From Pantoea vagans (GTDB taxonomy: Bacteria; Pseudomonadota; Gammaproteobacteria; Enterobacterales; Enterobacteriaceae): 64,000 nt of DNA. Under the pieces are notes generated by a model. That model did not search any database and was not told the DNA's origin. It saw nothing but the letters and a program-made list of their open reading frames with translations. The translations under genes and the position numbers were made by a program. The stretch is from positions 1,054,001 through 1,118,000 of the forward strand of contig NZ_CP038853.1 of assembly GCF_004792415.1 (NCBI RefSeq), in the 5' to 3' direction. Positions 46,799-56,334 of the stretch are shown in pieces; the stretch's first letter is position 1; each line of letters starts with the position of its first letter.

Positions 46799-46825
46799 GA
46801 GGAGAGCCCCGGCTCTCCTTTTTTC
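46799..46825 (+). terminator. Intrinsic terminator of purC
   Basis: Stem GGAGAGCC / GGCTCTCC with a two-C spacer (the loop must open a stem pair), followed by TTTTTTC. Confidence 0.9.
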
Positions 46826-46903
46826 ATTTCAGGGTAAAGCTGGTGATTGCTCCGTCACGCAACTAAAATCATGCCATCTGAAAAATGACTGAGGGAATAC
46901 AGC

Positions 46904-47770
46904 ATGCGCTGGCAAGGGCGTCGCGAAAGCGACAATGTAGAGGACCGTCGCGATCAATCGTCCGGTTTAGGTGGCGGAGGCCGCCAGATTCGTCTGCCGC
47001 GTGGCAAAGGCGGTATTGTATTGCTGATCGTGGTGGCAGTCGCCGGTTATTACGGATATGACCTGACCGGACTGCTGACGGGTGGCGAAGTCGCACCGAC
47101 CAGCCAGCAGCAACAGCGCAGCGTCAGTGCCAATGATGACGAGGCCGCGAAATTCACGAAAGTGATTCTGGCCACCACGGAAGACACCTGGGGCAAGCTG
47201 TTCCAGCAGATGAACAAACAGTATGTGGCGCCGAAGCTGGTGATGTATCGCGGTGCAACCCGCACCGGCTGCGGAACCGGGCAGTCGGTGATGGGACCGT
47301 TCTACTGTCCTGCCGATCAGACTGTCTATATTGACCTCTCTTTCTATGACGAGATGAAAACCAAGCTGGGCGCAGGCGGTGACTTCGCTCAGGGCTACGT
47401 CGTCGCGCATGAAGTGGGCCACCATGTCCAGAAACTGCTGGGCATTGAGCCGAAAGTGCGTGAAATGCAGCAGGGTGCCAGCGAAAAGCAGGTGAATCAG
47501 CTCTCCGTCAAAATGGAACTGCAGGCGGACTGTTTTGCCGGTGTCTGGGGACACTACATGCAGAAGGAAAACATCCTTGAAGCAGGCGATCTGCAGGAAG
47601 CGCTGAATGCCGCTGAGGCGATTGGCGATGACCGTCTGCAGCAGAAAGGCCAGGGCCGCGTCGTGCCGGACAGCTTTACCCACGGCACTTCTGAGCAGCG
47701 CTACACCTGGTTTAAGCGCGGGTTTGATGGTGGCGATCCAGGACAGTGCAACACCTTCGCCAGCAACTGA
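46904..47770 (+). CDS. ypfJ: YpfJ, putative membrane-anchored zinc metallopeptidase
   Basis: A 288-aa protein: Arg/Gly-rich cytoplasmic N-terminus (residues 1-36), one membrane helix ([17 protein letters not shown]), then a neutral zinc metallopeptidase domain. The HExxH site is in [13 protein letters not shown], and the third ligand Glu is probably in [10 protein letters not shown] or just before it. Four Cys residues (GCGTG, FYCPA, ADCF, QCNT) may form disulfides. The natural substrate is unknown. It overlaps tmcA by one base, suggesting coupled translation. Confidence 0.93.
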   Translation: MRWQGRRESDNVEDRRDQSSGLGGGGRQIRLPRGKGGIVLLIVVAVAGYYGYDLTGLLTGGEVAPTSQQQQRSVSANDDEAAKFTKVILATTEDTWGKLFQQMNKQYVAPKLVMYRGATRTGCGTGQSVMGPFYCPADQTVYIDLSFYDEMKTKLGAGGDFAQGYVVAHEVGHHVQKLLGIEPKVREMQQGASEKQVNQLSVKMELQADCFAGVWGHYMQKENILEAGDLQEALNAAEAIGDDRLQQKGQGRVVPDSFTHGTSEQRYTWFKRGFDGGDPGQCNTFASN

Positions 47771-49734
47771 TGATCCCAACGCAGTTTATGCAACAGGCCG
47801 GTGTGCGTCGTCTGGCAGTCATCAGCGGCGACCCGGCCTGGTGCTTAGATCGGGCTGTGGCATGGCGTGAAGCGTTGCCAGGCGACTGGCTGGCGCTGAG
47901 TCCGGCGCCGCTATTCTCTGACGAGTCAGCTTTGCACAGGCAGCCTGGCGCGGTTCGCACGCTGCTGGGACGCGAATTCCATCATGCGATATTCGACGCC
48001 CGCCAGGGCTTTCATGCCGAGGCTTTCGCGGCGCTTGCCGGTACGCTCACCGCCGGAAGCTGGCTGCTGCTGCTGGTGCCGCCCTGGCAAGCGTGGTCGC
48101 AACAGCCTGACAGCGACAGCCTGCGCTGGGCAGATGTCGCTGAATCCATCGCAACACCTCATTTCGTTCACCACCTGCAACAGCTGATCCTGGCGGATGA
48201 CCAGATGCTGCTGGAGCGGCAGCATCAGCCCTGCCGTTTTCCGGCTCAGCGTGACTGGCCGCTGTGGCACTGTCAGGCTCCGCAACAGCAGCAGGCGATA
48301 CTCGATCAGCTGATGACGCTGCCCTCGGGTGTCGCTGTGCTGACCGCTGCCCGTGGACGGGGTAAATCGGCACTGGCGGGGATGCTGGCCCGGCAGAACA
48401 GCCATTGTCTGGTAACGGCACCGGCCAAAGCTTCAACAGAGGTGCTGGCCACCTTTGCCGGGGATCACTTTCACTTTATGGCACCCGATGCGCTGCTGGC
48501 GCTGGAGACGCCGCCACCGGCGGAGTGGCTGATTGTAGATGAAGCCGCGGCGATACCGGCACCGCTGCTGCAGGCGCTGGTCAGCCGCTATCCCCGCGTG
48601 TTGCTCACCACTACCGTACAGGGCTACGAAGGGAGTGGACGCGGCTTTATCCTTAAATTCTGCGCCGGGCTTGCAGATGCACACTATTTCACGCTGGATG
48701 AGCCGCTGCGCTGGTCGCGTTTCGATCCGCTGGAGCAGTGGCTGAACCAGGCGCTGCTATTTGACGATGCCAGCGCCACTGCGCCCGATACTCCGGCAAT
48801 ACCGCATCGTATTGAACGTCACGATTTCAGCGCGCTGGAAGCCGCTTATCGTCTGCTCACCAGCGCGCACTACCGCACGTCGCCGCTGGATCTGCGCCGC
48901 CTGCTGGATGCACCCGGTATGCAGCTGTGGCGGGCGGGAGATACAACCACTTTACAGGGTGCGCTCTGGCTGGTGGAGGAGGGCGGTCTTGAACCTGAGC
49001 TGGCGCAGGCGGTCTGGGCGGGCACCCGGCGACCGCGTGGCAATCTGGTTGCACAGTCGCTGGCAGCGCACGCCGGTCTGGCTGAAGCGGCAATCCTGCG
49101 CTCACAGCGCATCAGCCGGATTGCCGTGGCGGCGGAGAGCCGTCGTCGGGGAACCGGACAGCAGCTTGTTGCGGCGGCGGCTGATGCGGCTGCCGATCAC
49201 GACTACCTCTCTGTCAGCTTCGGCTACACTGAATCACTCTGGGCGTTCTGGCGCGCCTGCGGTTTTACCCTGGTAAGAATTGGCAGTCAGCGCGAAGCCA
49301 GCAGCGGCTGCTACGCAGCGATGGCGATATTGCCCTGTTCTGCTGCGGGTGAGGCACTGACGCGCCGGGCGGCAGAGCAGCTGGCGCGTGACTGGTCGCG
49401 GTTGCGGCAGCATATCGCGCTGGACCTGCAGTTTGATCAGACCACAGATGACGGATTGAACGCTCAGGATAGCCATCTGGCCGTCGGTTTTGCCTGGGCG
49501 CAGCGGCCACTGGAGGCGAGTCTGCCAGTGTTGCAGCGTCTGGCAGAGGCCAGTGCCGTCTCCGTACCGCTGCTGGCCGCCGCGGTTGCTGCACCTGATG
49601 CGCTAAGCGACCTGTCCCGGCAGACGGGCTTAAGCGGCCGCAAGGCGTTGATAGCTAAGCTGCGTCAGCAGGCGGCTTCAGCCCTCGAAAGCCTGGGCGT
49701 TACTACGGACGCGCTGCACCGACCGTTGAAATAA
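47770..49734 (+). CDS. tmcA: TmcA, tRNA(Met) cytidine acetyltransferase
   Basis: Makes N4-acetylcytidine at the wobble base of elongator tRNA-Met with acetyl-CoA and ATP. The 654-aa protein has an N-terminal DUF1726 part and a helicase-like ATPase with Walker A ARGRGKSALAG (about residue 204) and Walker B LIVDEAAAIPAPLL. A GNAT domain follows with RISRIAVAAESRRRGTGQQLV, and then a C-terminal tail. Start ATG 47770 overlaps the ypfJ stop (TGATG). E. coli TmcA has 671 aa. Confidence 0.95.
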   Translation: MIPTQFMQQAGVRRLAVISGDPAWCLDRAVAWREALPGDWLALSPAPLFSDESALHRQPGAVRTLLGREFHHAIFDARQGFHAEAFAALAGTLTAGSWLLLLVPPWQAWSQQPDSDSLRWADVAESIATPHFVHHLQQLILADDQMLLERQHQPCRFPAQRDWPLWHCQAPQQQQAILDQLMTLPSGVAVLTAARGRGKSALAGMLARQNSHCLVTAPAKASTEVLATFAGDHFHFMAPDALLALETPPPAEWLIVDEAAAIPAPLLQALVSRYPRVLLTTTVQGYEGSGRGFILKFCAGLADAHYFTLDEPLRWSRFDPLEQWLNQALLFDDASATAPDTPAIPHRIERHDFSALEAAYRLLTSAHYRTSPLDLRRLLDAPGMQLWRAGDTTTLQGALWLVEEGGLEPELAQAVWAGTRRPRGNLVAQSLAAHAGLAEAAILRSQRISRIAVAAESRRRGTGQQLVAAAADAAADHDYLSVSFGYTESLWAFWRACGFTLVRIGSQREASSGCYAAMAILPCSAAGEALTRRAAEQLARDWSRLRQHIALDLQFDQTTDDGLNAQDSHLAVGFAWAQRPLEASLPVLQRLAEASAVSVPLLAAAVAAPDALSDLSRQTGLSGRKALIAKLRQQAASALESLGVTTDALHRPLK

Positions 49735-49807
49735 TTCGACCATCTGCCTCAAATTATCCTCATATCATTTTGTGCCAGGCGGCGTAGAGTGAACACAGGA
49801 GGTCAAC

Positions 49808-50488
49808 ATGACACTGAAATATGTAATCGTTCAACAGCCTGCTACCACCGCACAGCTGTTTCTGCTCTACCATGGCGTTGGCGATAACCCGGATTCTATG
49901 GGTGAGATTGGCAACTGGTTTGCGAAAACGTTTCCCGACGCGCTGGTGGTTTCTGTCGGCTCACCCGGCGCGGGTCGTCAGTGGTTCGGCGAAACCGACC
50001 TGCACGATCAGACCATCCAGCAGCGGGTGGATGCGGCGATGCCACAGTTTTTTGCGTCGGTGCGTCACTGGCAGAAAAAGAGTGGCGTGCGGCCGGAAGC
50101 GACAGCCTTAATCGGTTTTTCGCAGGGCGGCAGTATGGTGCTGGAAGGCGTCAAAGCCTATCCGGATCTGGCGGGTCGCGCAGTGGTGTTTAGTGGCCGG
50201 TTTATTACTCTGCCAGAGAAAGCGAGTACCCGCACCACGATTCACCTGATCCATGGTGATTACGATGAGCAGATCCCGATGCACCATGCCCGGCAGGCAG
50301 AACAGCGGCTGACCGCCTGCGGTGGCGACGTCACGCTGGATATCGTTGACGATCTGGCGCACGCCATCGATCACCGCAGCATGGAACTGGCGCTGAATCA
50401 TCTGCGTTATACGGTGCCAAAACGCTATTTTGATGAGGCGTTAAGCGGCGCAAAACCCGGTGACGATGACGTTATCGCAATGATGTAA
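49808..50488 (+). CDS. ypfH: YpfH, alpha/beta-hydrolase esterase
   Basis: A 226-aa carboxylesterase/phospholipase-type hydrolase. Nucleophile Ser in LIGFSQGGSM (about residue 102), Asp in IHLIHGDYDEQIP and His in DLAHAIDHR complete the triad. The oxyanion region is LLYHGVGDNPDSMG. ATG 49808 follows a strong AGGAGG. E. coli YpfH hydrolyses short acyl esters; its role in the cell is unclear. Confidence 0.93.
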   Translation: MTLKYVIVQQPATTAQLFLLYHGVGDNPDSMGEIGNWFAKTFPDALVVSVGSPGAGRQWFGETDLHDQTIQQRVDAAMPQFFASVRHWQKKSGVRPEATALIGFSQGGSMVLEGVKAYPDLAGRAVVFSGRFITLPEKASTRTTIHLIHGDYDEQIPMHHARQAEQRLTACGGDVTLDIVDDLAHAIDHRSMELALNHLRYTVPKRYFDEALSGAKPGDDDVIAMM

Positions 50489-50515
50489 AAAAGCCCCTGC
50501 ATAGCAGGGGCTTCT
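50486..50515. terminator. Terminator hairpin 1 of the ypfH-ypfN gap
   Basis: Stem AGCCCCTGC / GCAGGGGCT with loop ATA (50492-50512), preceded by AAAAAA and followed by TCTG. The T-run is on the minus strand, so it best stops leftward transcription; on the plus strand it is a weak terminator for ypfH. Near-identical to hairpin 2. Confidence 0.75.
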
Positions 50516-50727
50516 GACTAATGACATAACCAAATCAGGTTGAATCTGACAGCGACGAATAAACCCGAAGCGCAGGGAACACGGTCAGAAGAGGAAAGCG
50601 TCCCGCGCCATGGAAGGCGCGGGCCGAGCGTGTCATGGATGACAGCTTTTGCGTCTTTCCGATCTGACCGTGTTCCTTGTGCCAACTCGGTTTGATCGCC
50701 ACCGAGCCGGACTTTAACAACATATTC
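50513..50727 (+). other. Structured element between duplicate terminators (possible ncRNA or small mobile repeat)
   Basis: Non-coding 215 bp. Outer stem GGAACACGGTCAGA (50576-50589) pairs perfectly with 50663-50676 and extends to about 20 bp with G-U pairs (50570-50575 with 50677-50682), which favours a plus-strand RNA. Inside lie GGAAAG/CTTTCC (50593-50598 with 50655-50660), hairpin CCCGCGCC-N6-GGCGCGGG (50602-50623) and hairpin TGTCAT-GG-ATGACA (50631-50644). Together these make a three-way junction. Downstream is CTCGGT-N9-ACCGAG (50685-50705). No coding potential is evident. Confidence 0.6.
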
Positions 50728-50752
50728 AAGCCCCTGCATTGCAGGGGCTTTT
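50728..50752 (+). terminator. Terminator hairpin 2 of the ypfH-ypfN gap
   Basis: Stem AAGCCCCTGC / GCAGGGGCTT with loop ATT, followed by TTT then C on the plus strand. It differs from hairpin 1 in a single base of the 23-bp core and would end rightward transcripts, including any RNA from the structured element. Confidence 0.8.
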
Positions 50753-50756
50753 TCAT

Positions 50757-50945
50757 TTACTTCTTCTTCGGCCAGTTGTCGTCGTCATCCCACTTATCGT
50801 TGAAATCACGATGCGGCGGCAGGTCAGGTTTGTTATCCATAAATTTTTTGTGATCGATGCGTTTAAGATCTTTATAAACGTTCATCAGCACGCCAACCAT
50901 CAGCAGGATCACCAGGATCCACCAGTAATCTTTAATAAATTCCAT
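50757..50945 (-). CDS. ypfN: YpfN-like small membrane protein (UPF0370)
   Basis: A 62-aa protein with one N-terminal membrane helix ([18 protein letters not shown]) and a charged, Asp/Lys-rich cytoplasmic tail ([13 protein letters not shown]). Length and pattern match UPF0370 YpfN. It lies 22 nt after dapE on the same strand with a GGAGCATCAA site. Function unknown. Confidence 0.93.
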   Translation of the reverse strand: MEFIKDYWWILVILLMVGVLMNVYKDLKRIDHKKFMDNKPDLPPHRDFNDKWDDDDNWPKKK

Positions 50946-50967
50946 TTGATGCTCCTTAACATCGCCG

Positions 50968-52095
50968 TCAGGCGATCAGTTGTTCCATGATGCGCTGGTA
51001 CATCCGGCTCAGCATCTGCAGGTCGGAGGCTTTCACACACTCGTTGATTTTGTGAATGGTGGCATTCACCGGCCCCAGCTCCACCACCTGCGCCCCCATC
51101 CGGGCGATAAACCGGCCATCGGAGGTGCCGCCTGTGGTCAGCAGCTGCGGTTTAATTTCATTATAGTGCGCCACAGCTTTCACGACGGCATCCACCAGCT
51201 TACCGCGTGAGGTCAGGAAGGGCTGACCCGAGAGTTTCCACTCGATGGTGTAGCGCAGCTGGTGACGATCCAGCAGTTCCGCGACTCGCTGACGGATCAT
51301 CTCATCGGTGAGTTCAGTGCTGAAGCGGAAGTTAAACTGTACAAACAGCTCGCCGGGAATCACGTTGTTGCTGCCGGTGCCCGCCTGGACATTCGCAATC
51401 TGCATGCTGGTGGCCGGGAAGAACTCATTTCCCTGATCCCACTCCGTCGCGACCAGCTCCGTCAGCGCGGGCATCGCCCGGTGAACCGGGTTATCCGCCA
51501 GATGCGGATAGGCGACGTGGCCCTGCACACCGTGCACCGTCAGGTTGGCGGTAATTGAGCCGCGTCGGCCATTCTTTACCACGTCACCGACGACTTCTGT
51601 GCTGGACGGTTCGCCGACCAGGCAATAGTCGAGCCGTTCACGGCGCGCCATCAGTCGTTCAACCACTTTAACCGTGCCGTTGGTCCCGCTGGCCTCTTCA
51701 TCCGAGGTAATCATAAAGGCGAGGCGGCCCCGGTGATTGGGGCGCACTGCCACAAAACGTTCGGCGGCCACCACCATGGCCGCCAGTGACCCTTTCATGT
51801 CAGCCGCACCACGGCCAAACAGCATGCCATCGCGGATCGTCGGTTCAAAGGGCGGGTTAATCCAGCGGCTGGCATCGCCAGGCGGCACCACATCGGTATG
51901 ACCGGCAAACGCCAGCGTTTCACCTTCGCCACGGGTGGCCCAGAAATTCAGGGTGTCGTCGATGTTCATCGTTTCAATCTTAAAGCCAATGGCTTCAAGA
52001 CGGGCGATCAGCAGAGCCTGACATCCGGCATCATCGGGGCTGAGAGAGGGGCGACGAATAAGCTGCTGCGTCAGCTCAATGACCGGGCAAAACAT
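50968..52095 (-). CDS. dapE: Succinyl-diaminopimelate desuccinylase
   Basis: Di-zinc M20 amidohydrolase in the lysine/peptidoglycan pathway. Start ATG 52095 ([22 protein letters not shown]) gives 375 aa, equal to E. coli; the frame is open 22 codons further into yffB. The zinc ligands and catalytic residues are in [11 protein letters not shown] (H66), [11 protein letters not shown] and [12 protein letters not shown]. The dimer/substrate region is [21 protein letters not shown], with a C-terminal His in NATIHKINE. It follows yffB with a 1-nt gap. Confidence 0.98.
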   Translation of the reverse strand: MFCPVIELTQQLIRRPSLSPDDAGCQALLIARLEAIGFKIETMNIDDTLNFWATRGEGETLAFAGHTDVVPPGDASRWINPPFEPTIRDGMLFGRGAADMKGSLAAMVVAAERFVAVRPNHRGRLAFMITSDEEASGTNGTVKVVERLMARRERLDYCLVGEPSSTEVVGDVVKNGRRGSITANLTVHGVQGHVAYPHLADNPVHRAMPALTELVATEWDQGNEFFPATSMQIANVQAGTGSNNVIPGELFVQFNFRFSTELTDEMIRQRVAELLDRHQLRYTIEWKLSGQPFLTSRGKLVDAVVKAVAHYNEIKPQLLTTGGTSDGRFIARMGAQVVELGPVNATIHKINECVKASDLQMLSRMYQRIMEQLIA

Positions 52096-52096
52096 A

Positions 52097-52465
52097 TTAT
52101 AACTTCTCCTGAATAGCATTCTGATAGGTGGCTTCGCTGAAACCGGCGAGCAGGGAGCCATCCGGAGTACGCAACAGCGGACGCTTAATCATGGCGGGAT
52201 GCACCAGCATCAGCGCTTTGGCGCTGCTGGCATCGTTAACCGCTTCACGATCAGCCTCGGGCAGTTTACGCCAGGTCGTGCCGCGTGTGTTAAGCAGGGC
52301 TTCATAGCCCAGCGCATCGATAAATTCCTGCAGCAGGGCATCGCTCAGGCCATCGGCACGGTAGTCGTGAAAGTGATAATCAACGCCTGCATCTGTCAAG
52401 AAGCGCCGGGCTTTTTTTATGGTGTCGCAATTTTTAATCCCGAACATCACCCACTGCGTGCTCAT
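52097..52465 (-). CDS. yffB: YffB, ArsC-family reductase-like protein
   Basis: A 122-aa thioredoxin-fold protein, [20 protein letters not shown], with the single active-site Cys13 and the TTWRKLP and [10 protein letters not shown] motifs of the ArsC/Spx superfamily. E. coli YffB binds glutathione. Start ATG 52465 follows AAGGA. It is directly upstream of dapE (1-nt gap) and forms an operon with it. It is a distant paralogue of yfgD at 31.3 kb in this window. Confidence 0.94.
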   Translation of the reverse strand: MSTQWVMFGIKNCDTIKKARRFLTDAGVDYHFHDYRADGLSDALLQEFIDALGYEALLNTRGTTWRKLPEADREAVNDASSAKALMLVHPAMIKRPLLRTPDGSLLAGFSEATYQNAIQEKL

Positions 52466-52745
52466 TGCCCGATCCTTATTATCCTGTGAGAAGAAAGCTG
52501 AAAAAAGCAGCCAAAGCGCGAGTTTAGCATAGTGTGATCGGTTGCGGCATCCGCGCTGGCGCGGGAATCGGTCCGGATATCCTGCGCGCCGTGTCGTTAT
52601 TTCGTTGCGGGTAACCGCTATCAATTTCGCAGGCAATTATTACCCTGCTTATCGAAGAGTGCTTAAGAATTTCGCCATGTTGATAAAATAGTCTACCGCT
52701 GGGCTTATAATAAATTATCTTCAATCATGTTAAGGGGTTGCTGAA
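52466..52745. other. 280-bp gap between divergent yffB and the ypfM leader
   Basis: No coding sequence recognised. The left part should carry the yffB-dapE-ypfN promoter on the minus strand. The right part carries the rightward promoter annotated below. A GC-rich patch (52545-52590) holds GCGCTGGCGCG-type short repeats, but no strong dyad was seen. Confidence 0.5.
52680..52711 (+). promoter_or_regulatory. Promoter upstream of the Cys-rich short ORF and ypfM
   Basis: Perfect TATAAT (52706-52711) with TTGATA (52680-52685) upstream. The 20-nt spacer is longer than ideal, so activity may need an activator or another -35. It would drive a leader of about 160 nt before ypfM. Confidence 0.5.
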
Positions 52746-52802
52746 ATGTGCGTCAGCTTCCAGAATCAGCAACATTCATGTTTTTGTGAGGTTTGCCGAT
52801 AG
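52746..52802 (+). CDS. Putative 18-aa cysteine-rich peptide (leader ORF before ypfM)
   Basis: ATG 52746 to TAG 52802 encodes MCVSFQNQQHSCFCEVCR: four Cys in 18 residues, three of them clustered at the end (C-x-C-x-x-C). A good AAGGGG lies 10 nt upstream, and the promoter TATAAT is 35 nt upstream. A hairpin starts 7 nt after the stop. Not in my knowledge of the E. coli region. It may be a cysteine-sensing leader peptide, a small metal-binding protein, or chance. Confidence 0.35.
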   Translation: MCVSFQNQQHSCFCEVCR

Positions 52803-52808
52803 ATATAA

Positions 52809-52830
52809 CAGGTGTAAACGTATTCACCTG
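52809..52830 (+). promoter_or_regulatory. Hairpin between the Cys-rich ORF and ypfM
   Basis: CAGGTG-N10-CACCTG (6-bp stem), directly followed by CTTAAAAAAAGC. With no T-run on the plus strand it is not a rightward terminator. It could be a translational or attenuation element of the leader. Confidence 0.4.
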
Positions 52831-52876
52831 CTTAAAAAAAGCGCGTAATATTGCCAGCACAATAAGAGAGGGCATT

Positions 52877-52939
52877 ATGATTGATACTGAAATGGGAACC
52901 TGGAAAGAATTTATCGAAGCGATGTTACGCAACAAGTAA
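52877..52939 (+). CDS. ypfM: YpfM-like 20-aa small protein
   Basis: ATG 52877 to TAA 52939 encodes MIDTEMGTWKEFIEAMLRNK, clearly the homologue of the 19-aa E. coli small protein YpfM (WKDFIEVMLRK core). A strong AAGAGAGGG precedes the ATG. Position beside acrD is as in E. coli. Function is unknown; it would form one amphipathic helix. Too short for most gene finders. Confidence 0.85.
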   Translation: MIDTEMGTWKEFIEAMLRNK

Positions 52940-53008
52940 CACGTGAAGATTAAAGCAGGTCAGTCCCACTTGCTGGAATTCTTACCACACACAGACCACA
53001 CACAGAAA

Positions 53009-53042
53009 TAAAGCGGCCACTGAACTCAGTGGCCGCTTTTAA
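53009..53042. terminator. Bidirectional terminator between ypfM and acrD
   Basis: Perfect 12-bp stem AGCGGCCACTGA/TCAGTGGCCGCT (53012-53036), plus one A-T pair, with 1-nt centre opening to a small loop. Flanked by AAATAA and TTTTAATTT, so it can serve both convergent genes. Confidence 0.88.
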
Positions 53043-53049
53043 TTTAGCT

Positions 53050-56000
53050 TTAGTCGTGCGGTTTCTCTTTAAGTGGAAAGCGACGGCGGACCAGCACAAA
53101 GAACAGCGGCACAAAAAAGATTGCCAGCAGCGTGGCGGAGATCATCCCGCCCATCACGCCGGTTCCCACGGCGTGCTGGCTGCCGGAGCCTGCACCGCTA
53201 CTGATTGCCATCGGCAGCACCCCAAAAATAAAGGCCAGCGAGGTCATCAGAATCGGCCGCAGACGCTGACGCGATGCCTCCAGCGTCGACTCCACCAGTT
53301 CACGGCCTTTGCTGTTAATCTCATTAGCAAACTCCACTATCAGGATGGCGTTTTTGGCAGATAGCCCCACCACCGTCAGCAGGCCAACCTGGAAGTAGAC
53401 ATCATTCTCCAGCCCGCGCATCCAGGTGGCGATAAGCGCACCCACCACGCCCAGCGGCACCACCAGCATTACCGAGAACGGGATCGACCAGCTCTCATAC
53501 AGCGCGGCCAGGCAGAGGAACACCACCAGCAGCGAAATTGCATAAAGCGCTGGAGCCTGCGAGCCCGAGAGGCGCTCCTGATAAGAGGCTCCGGTCCACT
53601 GGAACCCGACGCCCAGCGGCAGGGCATTGACCAGCTTTTCCATTTCATCCATCGCCGTACCGCTGCTGACGCCATTGGCCGCTTCGCCGACAATCTCTAG
53701 CGACGAATAGCCGTTATAGCGTTCAAGACGGGGTGAACCGGTCTCCCAGCGGCTGCTGGCAAACGCGGAGAAGGGCACCATTTTGCCGCTGCTGTTGCGC
53801 ACGTACCATTTGTTGATGTCGTCCGGCAGCATGCGGAATTCGGCGGCGGCCTGCACATAGACCTTTTTCACCCGGCCCCGATCCAGGAAGTCGTTCACAT
53901 AGCTGGAGCCCCATGCGGTGGTCAGGGTGTCGTTGATGGTGTCCAGCGACACGCCCAGCGCCTGCGCTTTTCGGGCATCCACATCGATCTGCAGCTGCGG
54001 GCTGTCATCCAGTCCATTGTGTCTCACCCGCGATAGCGACTTATCGTTGCCCGCCATCTCCAGCAGTTTGTCGCGCATCGCCATCAGTTGCGTATGACCG
54101 ATACCCGCGTGATCCTGTAGTTGCATGTCAAAGCCCGAGCTGCTGCCCATGCCGGTAATGGCGGGCGGACTGCTGGCAATCACACGCCCCTCTTTAATCT
54201 TCTGAAACGCCTGAGTCGCACGATCGATAATAGCGAATGAGGTGCGATCGGCACCGGGCCGATCTTCCCAGTCTTTCAGCCGCACAAACAGACGCGCCAC
54301 GTTCTGCCCATTGCCGCCCGGGCCGGCACCGATGGTAGAGAAGACCGACAGCACGTTGGCCTTTTCCTCGGTGAGATAATAGTGTTCAACTTTCGCGACC
54401 ACGCTGGCGGTTTGCTCCAGCGTTGCGCCTGCCGGAAGCTGAACCTGAGTCAGGAAGACGCCGCGATCTTCCAGAGGCAGAAACGAGGTAGGCAGACGCA
54501 GAAACAGAAACGCCATCAGGCCGATAATGCCGAGATAGAGCAACAGCCAGCGACCGCCCCGGCGCAGAATGCCTGCAACCCCGCGTTCATAGCGGTCAGC
54601 ATTGCGATTGAAGTGACGATTGAACCAGCCGAAGAAGCCGCGACGTTCAGGCTGATCGCCTTTCTCCACGGGTTTCAGCAATGTGGCACACAGCGCCGGT
54701 GTCAGGATCATCGCGACCAGCACCGACAGCACCATCGCCGAAACAATGGTAATGGAGAACTGACGGTAAATCGCGCCGACGGTACCGCCGAAAAACGCCA
54801 TCGGCACAAACACCGCAGAGAGCACCAGCGCGATCCCGACCAGCGCCCCCTGAATCTGGCCCATCGATTTTCGCGTGGCGGCACGCGGCGAGAGTCCCTC
54901 TTCGTGCATGATGCGCTCAACGTTTTCCACAACCACGATGGCATCGTCCACCAGCAGTCCTATCGCCAGCACCATGGCAAACATGGTCAGGGTATTGATG
55001 CTGAACCCGCAGGCATAGAGCACGCTGAAGGTACCGAACAGCACCACCGGCACCGCAATAGTCGGGATTAACGTGGCGCGGAAGTTCTGCATAAACAGGT
55101 ACATTACGCCAAACACCAGCACGATCGCCTCCAGCAGCGTCTTCACCACATCGGTGATCGACGCTTTAACGAAAGGGGAGGTTTCGTAGGCAATTTTTGC
55201 TTCCAGCCCGTGCGGGAAGTAGTGCGACAGCTCCTCAATGCGCGCCCGCACCAGCTTATCGGTGTTCATCTCGTTAGCACCGGATGCAAGCTTCACCCCC
55301 AGACCGGACGCGGGCTGGCCGTTGTAGCGGCTCAGATAATCATACTTTTCTGCGCCCAGCGCCACGCTGGCGACATCACCCAGCGTCACCACGGAACCGT
55401 CGGGATTGTTCTTCAGGGTAATGGCCCGGAACTGCCCGGGGGTCTGCAGCATCGACTGCGCATTCACCGTGGCGTTCAGCGCCTGCTTCTCTACGGATGG
55501 CAGACCACCAACCTGACCCACGGCAACCTGGGTATTCTGCGACTGGATTGCACTGACCACATCGTCGGTGGTCAGAGAGTAGGCGATCAGTTTGTTGGGA
55601 TCGAGCCAGATGCGCATCGCATATTGTGAGCCGTAAGCGTCTACCTGGCCAACGCCATCAATACGGCTTAACGGGTCCTGAATATTACTGGCGACATAGT
55701 CTGAAATATCCTGTTTATCCATACTGCCGTCGGTTGAGACGAAGGCGACCATCAGAATATTACTGTCACCGGTTTTATTGACCGTCACGCCCTGCGACTG
55801 TACCGCCTGCGGCAGTTTGCGCAGCGCTGACTGCAACTGGTTCTGAACCTGCTGACGGGCTTCATCGGGATTGGTCCCGGCGGTAAAGGTGAGGGTGATC
55901 TGTGCCTGACCGGTATTGCTGCTGTTCGAGGACATGTACATCAGATTATCGATGCCGGTCATATTCTGCTCGATGACCTGGGTAACGGTGTTCTCCAGCG

Positions 56001-56166
56001 TCTGGGCGGATGCGCCCGGATAGTTGGCGGTGATGCGCACGTTGGGGGGTGCCAGATCGGGATACTGTTCAACAGGCAGCGAAATAATCGAAAGCGTGCC
56101 ACACAGGCACAGCAGAATCGCCAGAACCCAGGCAAAGATGGGACGGTCGATAAAGAAATTCGACAT
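53050..56166 (-). CDS. acrD: AcrD, RND multidrug (aminoglycoside-type) efflux pump
   Basis: Trimeric proton-driven inner-membrane exporter, 1038 aa with 12 membrane helices in two repeats. The proton-relay Asp pair is in [15 protein letters not shown] and the Lys in [14 protein letters not shown]. It also has the RND motif around [15 protein letters not shown]. AcrD rather than AcrB is supported by the position between ypfM and narQ, identical to E. coli. AcrD works with AcrA and TolC encoded elsewhere and exports aminoglycosides and other polar drugs. No BaeR or CpxR box was recognised in the 168-bp upstream region. Confidence 0.94.
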   Translation of the reverse strand: MSNFFIDRPIFAWVLAILLCLCGTLSIISLPVEQYPDLAPPNVRITANYPGASAQTLENTVTQVIEQNMTGIDNLMYMSSNSSNTGQAQITLTFTAGTNPDEARQQVQNQLQSALRKLPQAVQSQGVTVNKTGDSNILMVAFVSTDGSMDKQDISDYVASNIQDPLSRIDGVGQVDAYGSQYAMRIWLDPNKLIAYSLTTDDVVSAIQSQNTQVAVGQVGGLPSVEKQALNATVNAQSMLQTPGQFRAITLKNNPDGSVVTLGDVASVALGAEKYDYLSRYNGQPASGLGVKLASGANEMNTDKLVRARIEELSHYFPHGLEAKIAYETSPFVKASITDVVKTLLEAIVLVFGVMYLFMQNFRATLIPTIAVPVVLFGTFSVLYACGFSINTLTMFAMVLAIGLLVDDAIVVVENVERIMHEEGLSPRAATRKSMGQIQGALVGIALVLSAVFVPMAFFGGTVGAIYRQFSITIVSAMVLSVLVAMILTPALCATLLKPVEKGDQPERRGFFGWFNRHFNRNADRYERGVAGILRRGGRWLLLYLGIIGLMAFLFLRLPTSFLPLEDRGVFLTQVQLPAGATLEQTASVVAKVEHYYLTEEKANVLSVFSTIGAGPGGNGQNVARLFVRLKDWEDRPGADRTSFAIIDRATQAFQKIKEGRVIASSPPAITGMGSSSGFDMQLQDHAGIGHTQLMAMRDKLLEMAGNDKSLSRVRHNGLDDSPQLQIDVDARKAQALGVSLDTINDTLTTAWGSSYVNDFLDRGRVKKVYVQAAAEFRMLPDDINKWYVRNSSGKMVPFSAFASSRWETGSPRLERYNGYSSLEIVGEAANGVSSGTAMDEMEKLVNALPLGVGFQWTGASYQERLSGSQAPALYAISLLVVFLCLAALYESWSIPFSVMLVVPLGVVGALIATWMRGLENDVYFQVGLLTVVGLSAKNAILIVEFANEINSKGRELVESTLEASRQRLRPILMTSLAFIFGVLPMAISSGAGSGSQHAVGTGVMGGMISATLLAIFFVPLFFVLVRRRFPLKEKPHD

Positions 56167-56334
56167 TAAATCGACACTCCTCAGGGACTTTTATAAGCGT
56201 TCAGGCCCAGCGGCAACGGGCGCACTGGCGGGCAAACCGGATGATCTATGCCACGATTTTCCGCCGCCATTTACTCTACGTGCGGCAGCGGGGGAAATCG
56301 TGGAGAAATTGAGGAGAAAATGTAAATTCGTTGG

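Noticed and set aside
50513..50727. Integron attC site or tRNA-like gene
   Set aside because: No RYYYAAC/GTTRRRY core pairs and no integrase nearby; no anticodon arm or CCA-type acceptor arrangement.
54382..55071. Plus-strand ORF of 229 aa inside acrD
   Set aside because: Antisense shadow of acrD with His/Gln/Arg-rich, low-complexity translation and no family match.
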